In this document: in pieces, positions 1-8,127 of the stretch
How the letters are laid out: every line of letters begins with the position of its first letter
How positions within the stretch are numbered: position 1 is the stretch's first letter
Assembly (NCBI GenBank): GCA_025356665.1
Contig: JANXRV010000090.1
Span: forward strand, 62,001 to 126,000
Direction of reading: 5' to 3'
Origin: CAITSH01 sp025356665
Lineage (GTDB): Bacteria > Pseudomonadota > Gammaproteobacteria > Burkholderiales > SG8-39
DNA: 64,000 nt
Translations under genes and position numbers: made by a program
The notes under the pieces: model-generated
Seen by the model: the letters and a program-made list of their open reading frames with translations, nothing else
The model's database searches: none
What the model was told of the DNA's origin: nothing

Positions 1-1270
1 CGGTCGCCAAGCCGCCCTCGGCGACGCCATATGTGCCTTACTGCAATCACAAGGGTCACAGGTAAGCCGTGAGTTTTACTACAACGATGCGGGCAACCAG
101 ATTGAAAACCTGACCCTTTCGGTGCAGGCCCGCGCGCGCGGCATAGCACCCGATACGCCACAATTTCCGGCCGACGGCTATCGCGGCGATTACATCCTCG
201 ATATCGCCAATGATTTTCTTGCGCTAAAAACAGTTTCGGGGGAGAAGGTTGCCGCAGTCACCGCCAGCGGTGCTGTCGATGATCTCGATGCGATCCGCCG
301 TTTTGCCGTAGCCTACCTGCGCAACGAACAGGATATGGACCTCAAGGCATTCGGCGTGCGCTTTGACAACTACTATCTGGAGTCTTCACTGTACTCAGAG
401 GGGCGCGTCGAGGGGACAGTCAACGCACTCAAGGCGAGCGGTGAGACCTACGAGGATGGCGGCGCGCTATGGCTGAAAACCACCGATTACGGTGACGACA
501 AGGACCGCGTGATGCGAAAGTCCGACGGCGCCTACACCTACTTCGTGCCGGATGTCGCCTATCACATCACCAAATGGGAGCGCGGCTACGCCCGCGCCAT
601 CAACATCCAGGGGTCTGATCACCACAGCACAGTAGTGCGCGTGCGCGCGGGCCTGCAGGCGGTCAAACGCGACATCCCGGTGGACTACCCCGACTACGTG
701 CTGCACAAGATGGTGACCGTCATGAAAGGCGGCGAGGAGGTAAAAATCTCCAAACGTGCCGGCAGTTATGTCACCTTGCGCGACCTCATCGACGAAGTCG
801 GGCGCGATGCCACGCGTTTTTTCCTGGTGTCGCGTAAAGCCGATACCGAGTTCGTCTTTGACATCGACCTCGCCACATCGCAGTCCGAGGAAAACCCCGT
901 CTATTACGTGCAATACGCGCACGCCCGGCTGTGTTCGGTGCTGGCCCAGTACCAAAGCGCCGGCGCATTGCCCGGCCCCGAAGGCGCGGACCTTTCTGTG
1001 CTCGACAGCCCGCGTGAGCTGGCCCTGCTCGCGCGATTGGACGAATACCCGCTGGCGCTGGCGCATGCCGCCGAAGAACTCTCGCCGCATCTGGTTTCGT
1101 TTTACCTGCGCGAACTGGCCGGGGATTTTCACAGCTACTATAATGCCGAGCGTATGCTGGTCGAGGATGCGCGCCTGAAGCACGCGCGCATTGCCCTGGC
1201 GAGCGCCGTCAAACAGATCCTTGGCAACGGACTCGCCCTGCTGGGCGTGAGCGCGCCCGAGAAAATGTGA
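1..1270 (+). CDS. argS: Arginyl-tRNA synthetase, C-terminal part (5' end outside window)
   Basis: Charges tRNA-Arg with arginine in the cytoplasm. The reading frame is open from base 2, so about 422 C-terminal residues are visible and the N-terminal HIGH region is lost off the window edge. The class I signature appears in its ArgRS form as KISKRAG (about base 742), followed by the helical DALR anticodon-binding domain ending in GLALLGVSAPEKM. The sequence before the first internal start codon (GRQAALGDAI...) is also ArgRS-like, so the apparent start at 122 is only an edge effect. A SPOR-domain gene follows after 6 bases. Family assignment is secure. Confidence 0.97.
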   Translation, partial: GRQAALGDAICALLQSQGSQVSREFYYNDAGNQIENLTLSVQARARGIAPDTPQFPADGYRGDYILDIANDFLALKTVSGEKVAAVTASGAVDDLDAIRRFAVAYLRNEQDMDLKAFGVRFDNYYLESSLYSEGRVEGTVNALKASGETYEDGGALWLKTTDYGDDKDRVMRKSDGAYTYFVPDVAYHITKWERGYARAINIQGSDHHSTVVRVRAGLQAVKRDIPVDYPDYVLHKMVTVMKGGEEVKISKRAGSYVTLRDLIDEVGRDATRFFLVSRKADTEFVFDIDLATSQSEENPVYYVQYAHARLCSVLAQYQSAGALPGPEGADLSVLDSPRELALLARLDEYPLALAHAAEELSPHLVSFYLRELAGDFHSYYNAERMLVEDARLKHARIALASAVKQILGNGLALLGVSAPEKM

Positions 1271-1276
1271 TCCCGG

Positions 1277-1900
1277 ATGAACAAAGACTACAAACCACGC
1301 CAAGCGGCAAAAAAATCCTCAGGGGGCAGCACCCTCCTCGGGGTGTTCATCGGCCTCATTTTCGGTCTCGCGCTGGCGGCGGGTATCGCCGTCTATATCA
1401 ACAAGACGCCGATTCCCTTTCTCGACAAAGCCAAGCCTGCGGAAAAAACCGCATCGTCCAAGACGCCAGCGGTGGTGCCCAATCTGTCCGAAACGCTGAA
1501 AACCGCTCCTGAAAAGCAGGCTGGCGACAAACCGCGCTTTGATTTTTACAAAATCCTGCCCGGCCAGGAGGAACCCGTATCCGAACAGCAGATCAAACAG
1601 GCGGCGAAAGATGCGGTCAAAGCCACGGCAGAGGGCAAAGACCTGAAGGATTTTTACCTGCTGCAAGCCGGTGCTTTTCAGAATCCGGCCGATGCGGACA
1701 ACCTGAAAGCCAAACTTGCCTTACTGGGATTGGAAGCCGGCGTGGAACCGACCAATCTGGCCGAAAAAGGCATTTGGTACCGCGTACGCATCGGGCCCTA
1801 TACCAAGATCGACGACCTGAATCGCACCAGGGCGACACTGGCGCAGAACGGAATTGAAGCAACACTGGTCAAAGTAAAAGATAGCAGCGCAAAGAATTGA
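1277..1900 (+). CDS. SPOR-domain membrane protein (FtsN-like)
   Basis: A 207-residue bitopic inner-membrane protein: short basic cytoplasmic N-terminus, one membrane helix at about residues 20-41, a Lys/Pro/Ala-rich periplasmic linker, and a C-terminal SPOR domain at about 125-203 (DFYLLQAGAF...WYRVRIGPY). SPOR domains bind denuded septal peptidoglycan, so a role in cell division or envelope maintenance is likely. Placement between argS and dsbA is a common betaproteobacterial arrangement. Whether this is the true FtsN cannot be decided from sequence, because SPOR proteins are usually multiple per genome. The ATG lies 6 bases after the argS stop with only a weak ribosome-binding site. Confidence 0.88.
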   Translation: MNKDYKPRQAAKKSSGGSTLLGVFIGLIFGLALAAGIAVYINKTPIPFLDKAKPAEKTASSKTPAVVPNLSETLKTAPEKQAGDKPRFDFYKILPGQEEPVSEQQIKQAAKDAVKATAEGKDLKDFYLLQAGAFQNPADADNLKAKLALLGLEAGVEPTNLAEKGIWYRVRIGPYTKIDDLNRTRATLAQNGIEATLVKVKDSSAKN

Positions 1901-1935
1901 CTTCCAGACGGCTTACGCTTAACTCGGAGACGCAT

Positions 1936-2586
1936 ATGTTCAAAATTTTTATCGCCGGATTTTTCGCCCTTATCAGCCTCGTTCCGCTCGTCGCAGCGGC
2001 GCAGGGTCCGCAGCCGGGCATCGACTATGCGGAGCTCAAGCAGGCGCAGCCGGTTGATTCTGGAAACAAAATAGAAGTCTTGGAATTCTTCTGGTACAAC
2101 TGCCCACACTGCTACGCACTGGAACCAACGCTGGAGCCCTGGGTGAAAAAAATGCCCAAAGATACACAGTTCAAGCGCGTACCTGCGATTTTTAACGATC
2201 AGTGGGCGCTTGCCGCCCGCGCTTACTACGCCCTCGAGGCGACCGGCGACGTGGAACGCGTCCATCGTGCCTTATTCGATGCCATCCACAAGGACGGCCT
2301 TAAAATAACTGACGAAAAGGCCCTCGCCGAATGGCTGGGAAAAAAAGGCGTTGATGCGGCCAAATTCAGCGCCGCCTACCGCTCTTTTGCCGTTGAAAGC
2401 AAACTCAAGCGCGCGCTGCAATTGACACAGGCCTACCAGATCGACGGCGTGCCTTCACTCACCGTGCAAGGCAAATACGTGGTCAGCGCAGGCAAGCACG
2501 GCACTTCGGGCGCCATGCTCTCGACTGTTGAGTTTCTGGTCGCCAGGGCACAGGCGGACGCCGTAAAATCACCGGCAAAGAAATAG
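1936..2586 (+). CDS. dsbA: Thiol:disulfide interchange protein DsbA (CPHC active site)
   Basis: Periplasmic oxidase that introduces disulfides into exported proteins and is normally re-oxidised by DsbB. The 216-residue product has a signal peptide (to about residue 22, ending VAAAQG), the canonical CPHC pair at C56/C59 in a thioredoxin fold with the inserted helical domain, and the cis-proline loop DGVPSL. I chose ATG 1936 over the in-frame start at 1897 because it has a GGAGA ribosome-binding site at 1926-1930 and begins exactly at the signal peptide; the upstream start would overlap the SPOR gene. A second DsbA-like gene lies 0.7 kb downstream. No DsbB is in view. Confidence 0.95.
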   Translation: MFKIFIAGFFALISLVPLVAAAQGPQPGIDYAELKQAQPVDSGNKIEVLEFFWYNCPHCYALEPTLEPWVKKMPKDTQFKRVPAIFNDQWALAARAYYALEATGDVERVHRALFDAIHKDGLKITDEKALAEWLGKKGVDAAKFSAAYRSFAVESKLKRALQLTQAYQIDGVPSLTVQGKYVVSAGKHGTSGAMLSTVEFLVARAQADAVKSPAKK

Positions 2587-2620
2587 TCAAGCCGTCCGCC
2601 TGGACGGCGGGCGGCCGTAC

Positions 2621-3178
2621 TCACCGGGATTGCAGCGGTTCCAGCGCGAGCATCGCAGCACGCCAGGACTCGATGCCGCCGCGATACCAGAGGACCCTGG
2701 TGTAGCCAAGCACACTGGCCCGAAGCGCGGCGTTGTAGGACAACCAGCACTGCACGCTGGCGCAAAAAAACACCATCATGCGATCCTTGTTTCCCTGGGT
2801 AATACGCGCCAGGGCATCGCCAAACGCCACCTGCACCGGATCAAAAAAATTGCTGCCGCGTCCGGCACCGCTAATCCACAGCGAACCGGGCAGGGACAAA
2901 CGCCCCTCCGCTGACAGCACATCGATGAGCAAAGGCGCATCGGCCGAGGCAAGCAGCGCGCGCAAGCTTTGCGTATCCACGACAGCCGCACCCGGAATCT
3001 CAATCGGAGTAGGCGCGGTATAGGGGGCCCGGCGCAATGCCGGCGACGGCGTAACGCCCCAATCGCGCCCTTCATCGGCATAGCCCTGCGCCGCCACCCC
3101 CAATGGCAGCACACACCCGAGCAGTAGCAAACCCGTGCAAACCGGCCTTGATAAGGATCTTGATAAACACAAACGCAT
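2621..3178 (-). CDS. Exported rhodanese-like protein with C-x4-CW motif
   Basis: About 185 residues with an N-terminal signal peptide and a rhodanese (sulfurtransferase) fold. The active-site loop reads FFCASVQCW followed by LSYNAALRA, which resembles the CxxCW-motif rhodaneses associated with PQQ-dependent catabolism, though here four residues separate the cysteines. A Trp-rich segment and a late WRAA helix match that family. It lies on the minus strand between two plus-strand dsbA genes, so it is transcribed separately. GTG at 3184 is an alternative start; ATG 3178 gives a normal signal peptide. The substrate is unknown. A role in periplasmic sulfur or thiol chemistry is inference from the fold and the neighbours. 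Confidence 0.8.
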   Translation of the reverse strand: MRLCLSRSLSRPVCTGLLLLGCVLPLGVAAQGYADEGRDWGVTPSPALRRAPYTAPTPIEIPGAAVVDTQSLRALLASADAPLLIDVLSAEGRLSLPGSLWISGAGRGSNFFDPVQVAFGDALARITQGNKDRMMVFFCASVQCWLSYNAALRASVLGYTRVLWYRGGIESWRAAMLALEPLQSR

Positions 3179-3260
3179 CGACACAGCCTACTGCGTCACC
3201 CAGGCTTTGGCAATTTGACCAATAAAGCCGTATCATTTAACGCTATTCCCTGAGGCTGCC

Positions 3261-3902
3261 ATGCGCGTACCCACCCCGATCGCCCGCCTGCTATTGCTGC
3301 TGTTGCTGTGCACAGTCTCCGCACTGGCTTCGGCGCAAATTCAACTCAACCGCGAATACACGCGCATCGACCCGGCCGTCCCGCCCCGTACCGCCGGCCA
3401 GATCGAGGTCATCGAATTTTTCTACTATGGCTGCCCGATCTGCTATGAGCTGGAACCCGCCTTGTCGCGCTGGCACGCGATCGCACCCAACTACGTCAAG
3501 CTCACGCGCGTGCCCGCGCTGTCATCAGAAAACTGGGAACCCTTCGCCAAGCTCTTTTACGCGCTCGAGGCCACAGGCGACCTCGGACGGCTGCACTTCC
3601 CCATTTATGACAACTTTCACTTTGACGGCATCAAACTGAACGACGAAAAAATAATGCTCGACTGGATTACCCGCAACAAGGTCGACGTGCAAAAATTCAC
3701 CGAAGCCTTCAACTCAGAGACGACAAAAACCAAAGTCGAGTCGGCGCGCAAACTGCTGCATGACTTCAACATCCGCGGCGTGCCGACACTGATCGTTGAC
3801 GGCAAATTTCTCACCTCGGCACGCCTTGCCGGCAGCACCCGGCAGATTCCCTCCGTCCTGAATCAGCTTGTGGAAATTGCGCGCAAGGAGCGGGGCAACT
3901 GA
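3261..3902 (+). CDS. DsbA-family thiol:disulfide oxidoreductase (CPIC active site)
   Basis: A second periplasmic DsbA-type protein, 213 residues, with a signal peptide cleaved near residue 25 (ALASAQ). The active site is CPIC (C58/C61) in the context FFYYGCPICYELEP, and the cis-proline loop is RGVPTL. The residue between the cysteines differs from the CPHC of the upstream paralogue at 1936; in this family that residue tunes redox potential, so the two enzymes may serve different clients or directions. The genes are not adjacent: a reverse-strand rhodanese separates them. The start is ATG 3261, preceded by a weak SD-like GAGG. The SDR gene follows with overlap or no gap. Confidence 0.92.
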   Translation: MRVPTPIARLLLLLLLCTVSALASAQIQLNREYTRIDPAVPPRTAGQIEVIEFFYYGCPICYELEPALSRWHAIAPNYVKLTRVPALSSENWEPFAKLFYALEATGDLGRLHFPIYDNFHFDGIKLNDEKIMLDWITRNKVDVQKFTEAFNSETTKTKVESARKLLHDFNIRGVPTLIVDGKFLTSARLAGSTRQIPSVLNQLVEIARKERGN

Positions 3903-4672
3903 GCGATAGCCTCAGGGTGGTCATCACCGGCGCCTCGAGCGGCCTTGGTGCCGCCCTCGCCACCCACTACGCGACGTCGGGCGCGATAGTCGGCCTGATC
4001 GCCAGGCGCCTCGACCGGCTCGAAGCCCTGGCCGCGGCACATCCCGGAAAAATTGCCGTCTGGGCGGCTGATGTCACCGACAGCGCCGCCATGCAAATCG
4101 CCACCCAATCATTCACGAATCGATTCGGCCCGCCAGACATCGTCATTGCCAACGCCGGGGTTTCCGTCGGCACCCTTGGCGACAGCGCCGGCGACCTGCC
4201 CGCGTTCCGGCGCGTGATGGACGTCAACGTCTTTGGTATGGCCGCGACATTCCAGCCCTTCATTGAAGCGATGCGCGCGCGCGGGCGGGGCAGCCTGGTT
4301 GGCATCGCCAGTGTCGCCGGGTTTCGCGGCTTGCCCGGTGCAGCCGCCTATAGCGCATCAAAATCCGCCGCAATCACCTACCTTGAGAGCCTGCGCACCG
4401 AACTACGCGGCTCGGGCATCGTAGTGACCACCATCTGCCCCGGCTACGTGCGCACACCCATGACCGAGGTCAATCCGTATCCCATGCCATTCATCATCAA
4501 CGCCGACGATGCGGCCAAGCGCTTCGCCCTTGCCATCAAACGCAAACGACGCCACGTCGTCATTCCCTGGCAGATGGGTGTGATCGGCTGGGTGTTGCGT
4601 CTGCTCCCCGGTTGGCTGTTTGAAAGACTGTTCGCGCACGCGCCGCGCAAGCCGCGTCAGCTGCCGCTATAA
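3899..4672 (+). CDS. Short-chain dehydrogenase/reductase (SDR)
   Basis: NAD(P)-dependent oxidoreductase of the classical SDR family. The nucleotide-binding motif TGASSGLG lies at the very N-terminus, NAGVS marks the following strand, and the catalytic YSASK tetrad residues are present. The C-terminus is basic with a hydrophobic stretch (VIGWVLRLLPGWLFERLF), often seen in membrane-associated SDRs. The start is uncertain: GTG 3917 lies almost inside the Rossmann strand, whereas in-frame CTG 3899, overlapping the dsbA stop, would give the more usual lead-in SDSLRVVITG. Likely co-transcribed with the preceding dsbA-like gene. The substrate cannot be predicted. Confidence 0.85.
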   Translation: MSDSLRVVITGASSGLGAALATHYATSGAIVGLIARRLDRLEALAAAHPGKIAVWAADVTDSAAMQIATQSFTNRFGPPDIVIANAGVSVGTLGDSAGDLPAFRRVMDVNVFGMAATFQPFIEAMRARGRGSLVGIASVAGFRGLPGAAAYSASKSAAITYLESLRTELRGSGIVVTTICPGYVRTPMTEVNPYPMPFIINADDAAKRFALAIKRKRRHVVIPWQMGVIGWVLRLLPGWLFERLFAHAPRKPRQLPL

Positions 4673-4894
4673 CCATGCCAGCAAGGGTGATGCGCGGAGC
4701 GGCGGGCACCGCGTCGAACTGAATACGCTTCCGGCAACTGCGGGCAAACCGGTCGACCTGATCACCGGTGAAATAACTCCTGGTATGGCAGCCGTGCAAT
4801 CGCAGGGCTCGAAGACCTTGCCCACCTGCGACGCACTTCGACCCGCTGATCCAACGCGCGGACGGTCTTGCCGGCCGTCCCTCAAGAACAGGCA

Positions 4895-6688
4895 TCAGTC
4901 TGCAGGTCGCTGCGAAACGTAGCTGCCAGGGGCGGCTTCAATCACTTTGAGTTTGCCCTCGCCTGGCTGGCGGGCGGGCACTTTCTCGTCCGAAATCGAA
5001 GTTATCCAACCCTGCCAGTCATTCCACCATGAGCCTTCGTGGTGCTCGGCCTGCTCCAGCCACACGTCCACCGATTCGGGCAGTGCATCGTGCGTCCAGT
5101 AGCCATACTTGTTGGCCGCCGGCGGATTGACGATGCCGGCGATATGGCCCGAACCGCCCAGCACAAAACGCGTGTCATCGCCAGACTGGGCGAGCAGGTG
5201 TGCGCCCTTGTACGTCGATTTCCACGGGGCAATATGATCCTCGGCGGTGGAGACAAAGTAGGCCGGCGCCTTTATTTTGCGCAAATCAATCGGGACCCCG
5301 CAAAGGGAAATACCGCCGGGCTCCTTGAGCAGATTATTGAGGTACATGTTGCGCAAATAAAAGCTGTGCATCGCCGCAGGCATGCGCGTTGAATCGGAAT
5401 TCCAGTACAACAGGTCAAATGGGAACGGCTCCTTGCCAAGCAGGTAGTTATGAATGACAAAGGACCAGACCAGGTCATTGGCGCGCAGCAGGTTGAAGGT
5501 GGCGGCCATCTCCCTTCCCTCCAGGTAACCGCGCTCATTCATTCGCTTCTCCAGCGCACCAACCTGCGCCTCGTCGATAAACACCCCCAGTTCGCCCGGA
5601 ATCGAAAAATCCAACAGCGAGACCAAAAAAGTTGCCGACGCGACACGCTTGTCTTTTTTCGCCGCCATATACGCGAGGGTCGCACCCAGCAGCGTCCCGC
5701 CCAGGCAATAGCCGATCACATTGACTTGGCGCTCGCCGGTCGCCAGTGCGATGGCATCGATCGCGGCGAGCGGCCCCTCGGTCATGTAATCCTCAAATTC
5801 CTTGCCGGCGAACCTGGCGTCCGGATTGACCCAGGAGATCACGAACACCGTATGCCCCTGCGCAACCGCCCAGCGGATAAATGAGTTTTTTTCGCGCAGG
5901 TCGAGAATGTAGAACTTGTTGATCCACGGCGGCATGATCAGCAAGGGACGCTTGAGCACATCCTTGGTCATGGGATCGTACTGTATGAGCTGCATCAATT
6001 CATTCTGGAACACCACCTTGCCCGGCGTGGTCGCGACATTAACGCCAACAGCGAAGGCCTTCGGGTCGGTCATCCGGATATGCAGCTCGCCGTCCCCGCC
6101 CTCGATATCTCCGAGCAGATTACTGAGTCCGTTCAGCAGGTTCTGTCCGCCGCTGTGCGCGGTTTCACGCAACACCTGCGGGTTGGTGAGCGCGAAATTG
6201 GAAGGCGCCATCGCATCGAGGTACTGCCGGGTGAAAAAATTCACCTTTTTACGCGACTCATCCGAAAGGCCTTCCGTGTGCGCCACCGAATCCTGGATAT
6301 GGCGCGATGTGATGAGATAGGATTGCTTGATATAGTCAAAAAGGAAGTGGTTCTGCCAATCCTCATCACGAAAGCGGTTGTCTCCCTTGATGGGTGAAGC
6401 AACCGGCTCGGGCGCGCCTCCGGACAGCCTGGCCATGGAGAACTGCCACAGCGACATGTAGTCCCAGAACATGTTGATCTGCGTCGCTGCAGTCTTGTAT
6501 GGATTGGCGAACATATTGGCCGCCAGATCCATGTAGGCCTTGGCGATGCCAAATTCGTCCGGCGGCGGGGCCTTACGATGCTCTGACTGACGCTTGAGAA
6601 AATCGTCCAGGATCCGACCCGACTGCCGCGCGACATCGCCGAATACCCGGGCGAGTTCGGCCGGGTCCGGAGCAAGCGGCTGGTTCAT
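4895..6688 (-). CDS. phaC: Class I poly(3-hydroxyalkanoate) synthase
   Basis: Polymerises 3-hydroxyacyl-CoA into polyhydroxyalkanoate granules. The 597-residue length fits class I synthases. The lipase-like box is GYCLGG with the catalytic cysteine at residue 328; downstream Asp (STAEDHIAPW) and His (GGSGHIAG) complete the triad. The conserved PPWINKFYILDL segment is present. ATG 6688 has a strong AAGGAGA ribosome-binding site. No phaA, phaB, phasin or phaR is adjacent; a thiolase is at 10012 on the other strand. The next gene upstream on the same strand is an MBL hydrolase 27 bases away, so the two probably form a transcription unit. Confidence 0.97.
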   Translation of the reverse strand: MNQPLAPDPAELARVFGDVARQSGRILDDFLKRQSEHRKAPPPDEFGIAKAYMDLAANMFANPYKTAATQINMFWDYMSLWQFSMARLSGGAPEPVASPIKGDNRFRDEDWQNHFLFDYIKQSYLITSRHIQDSVAHTEGLSDESRKKVNFFTRQYLDAMAPSNFALTNPQVLRETAHSGGQNLLNGLSNLLGDIEGGDGELHIRMTDPKAFAVGVNVATTPGKVVFQNELMQLIQYDPMTKDVLKRPLLIMPPWINKFYILDLREKNSFIRWAVAQGHTVFVISWVNPDARFAGKEFEDYMTEGPLAAIDAIALATGERQVNVIGYCLGGTLLGATLAYMAAKKDKRVASATFLVSLLDFSIPGELGVFIDEAQVGALEKRMNERGYLEGREMAATFNLLRANDLVWSFVIHNYLLGKEPFPFDLLYWNSDSTRMPAAMHSFYLRNMYLNNLLKEPGGISLCGVPIDLRKIKAPAYFVSTAEDHIAPWKSTYKGAHLLAQSGDDTRFVLGGSGHIAGIVNPPAANKYGYWTHDALPESVDVWLEQAEHHEGSWWNDWQGWITSISDEKVPARQPGEGKLKVIEAAPGSYVSQRPAD

Positions 6689-6715
6689 GGCTATCTCCTT
6701 AAAGACTTCTAAATT

Positions 6716-7759
6716 CTAAACGCTGCGATAGCGTAGCACGCCCCCTGCGTCGACCTCGCGCGTGACACGGCCCTCGGCCAGCAGGTAATGAAGATGGGCC
6801 ATCGCCTCGCCCATGGCGAAAAATGTCTGGTGTATATCCAGTTCGCGCCGGAACAGCGTGGTCAGCACCTCTGCCGCGCTGCGCGCTTGCGCGCACGCCT
6901 CCTCGAGTTCGCCCAGACGCAGGCGATGGTGCTCGCGCAATTGCGCAATGCGCACGTGTGTGCTGCGAAAGGGCAGTCCGTGCGAGGGCAGCGTCAGCGT
7001 TTGCACCGGCAGTTCAAGGTAGCGCTCGAGCGAATCGAGGAACTGCTTGAGCGGATTACCATCCGGATTGATGCCCCATACGCCGACGTTGGTCGAAATG
7101 CGCGGCAACACCATGTCGCCCGAAATAAGCACCCCCAGCGCCTCACAGTAAAGCGCGGCATGCTCGGGGGCATGGCCATAGCCGGCGATCATGCGCCAGC
7201 CATTGCCGTTGATCTCCACCGCATCGCCGTCCATGATGCGCACGAATCCGACCGGAAAATCCGGGACATTGCGCGCGTAATGATTGCCACGGGTCGCCAG
7301 TTCGGCAACGCGCGCCTCGTCCAGGCCATTTTTCCGGAACAAGGCCAGCAAGGCTTCCTGCGACGTGCCACCGCGCCCCTCGGCAATGAGGTGCGCCATC
7401 ATGTACTCGCCCTGAGGCATCACCAGCGGAACGTCAAATTTCTTCGTCAACCAGCCGGCAAGCCCGGCATGGTCGGGATGATAGTGGGTGACGATGACAC
7501 GCTTTACCGGTTTGCCATCCAGCTTCGCCGCAAACACCTGCTCCCACAAATCGCGTGTCACGTCGTTGCCAATGCCGCAGTCGACGATGGACCAGCCCTC
7601 GCCATCCTCAAGCAGCCACAGGTTGATGTGATCCAGGGCAAAAGGCAGCGGCATGCGCAGCCAGTGCACCCCGGGGGCGATTTCCAGCGTCGTGCCTGGC
7701 GCCGGCGGCGTGCGTTGCGGATAATCAAACAACAGGTCTGGGGGGGCGGGTTTGGACAT
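6716..7759 (-). CDS. MBL-fold metallohydrolase
   Basis: A 347-residue metallo-beta-lactamase-fold protein with the metal-binding motif THYHPDHAG, a later GHAPEH histidine, and ISGD. A C-terminal helical region after about residue 270 (LREHHRLRLGELEEA, HYLLAEGRV) resembles the winged-helix tail found in LACTB2/glyoxalase-II-like subfamilies. ATG 7759 is preferred to in-frame TTG 7774. It sits directly upstream of phaC on the same strand and is divergent from the leucine cluster, so a thioesterase or hydrolase role in acyl metabolism is possible, but that is inference from position only. Confidence 0.85.
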   Translation of the reverse strand: MSKPAPPDLLFDYPQRTPPAPGTTLEIAPGVHWLRMPLPFALDHINLWLLEDGEGWSIVDCGIGNDVTRDLWEQVFAAKLDGKPVKRVIVTHYHPDHAGLAGWLTKKFDVPLVMPQGEYMMAHLIAEGRGGTSQEALLALFRKNGLDEARVAELATRGNHYARNVPDFPVGFVRIMDGDAVEINGNGWRMIAGYGHAPEHAALYCEALGVLISGDMVLPRISTNVGVWGINPDGNPLKQFLDSLERYLELPVQTLTLPSHGLPFRSTHVRIAQLREHHRLRLGELEEACAQARSAAEVLTTLFRRELDIHQTFFAMGEAMAHLHYLLAEGRVTREVDAGGVLRYRSV

Positions 7760-7965
7760 GGGCTGGGGACGCAAGAATGGTTGAGAAGTGCCGGCGCGCG
7801 GACGGTTCGGCTAGAATCAGCGCAAAGTCCACTTTGTACCGATAGGCTTATTTTCCCAGAATTCCCGGAACCCAAGGTAAAAGGTAAAAACAGGGCAAAA
7901 ACAGGGCGAAAACAAATCCCTTTAAATGCCCGGAAACACCCGCTTTCCCCGATCACCAAGCCACC
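7760..7965. promoter_or_regulatory. Divergent intergenic region between MBL hydrolase and leucine cluster
   Basis: About 200 bases with no gene, between the minus-strand MBL gene and the plus-strand liuR remnant. From 7876 it holds short direct repeats (GGTAAAA twice, then ACAGGGC followed by A-runs twice) and an imperfect small palindrome GGAAA...TTTCC at 7932-7948. It should carry the promoters for both directions. I see no clear palindromic MerR/LiuR-type operator, which would fit the loss of the regulator described in the next entry, but I could not test this. Confidence 0.4.
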
Positions 7966-8127
7966 ATGCCCGACCGCAAAACCGAAACCCAGACCTGCAC
8001 CATCAGCGAACTCGCGCGCGAATTCGACGTGACCCAGCGCGCCGACACCATCCAAGTGCCGCCGCCAAGGAACGCCACGAAGACCACCAGTCTGTTCCGC
8101 CTGTCCCATTACCGGGGATCCCGATGA
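7966..8127 (+). pseudogene. Remnant of MerR-family regulator (LiuR-like), internally deleted
   Basis: A 53-codon frame. Its first 25 residues match the start of MerR-family regulators of leucine/isovalerate genes (TISELAREFDVTQR is the first half of the MerR helix-turn-helix). Where the family continues TIRFYE..., this frame switches to unrelated sequence (ADTIQVPPPRN...) and stops after 28 more residues, overlapping the ivd start as ATGA. Full-length regulators of this type are about 130-150 residues, so the recognition helix, wing and effector domain are missing. In related bacteria liuR sits immediately before ivd (liuA), which supports the identity. It cannot encode a working DNA-binding protein. 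Confidence 0.75.

Noticed and set aside
467..1303. 278-codon minus-strand frame over argS
   Set aside because: Antisense to a clear ArgRS coding region; composition typical of a GC-rich shadow frame, with no recognisable motif.
4673..4894. Small plus-strand gene after the SDR (100 codons)
   Set aside because: Composition and overlap with phaC end suggest a chance frame; no ribosome-binding site or motif.
6788..8032. 414-codon plus-strand frame across MBL gene and intergenic region
   Set aside because: Antisense to the MBL hydrolase with THYHPDHAG, then runs into the liuR remnant in the wrong frame.
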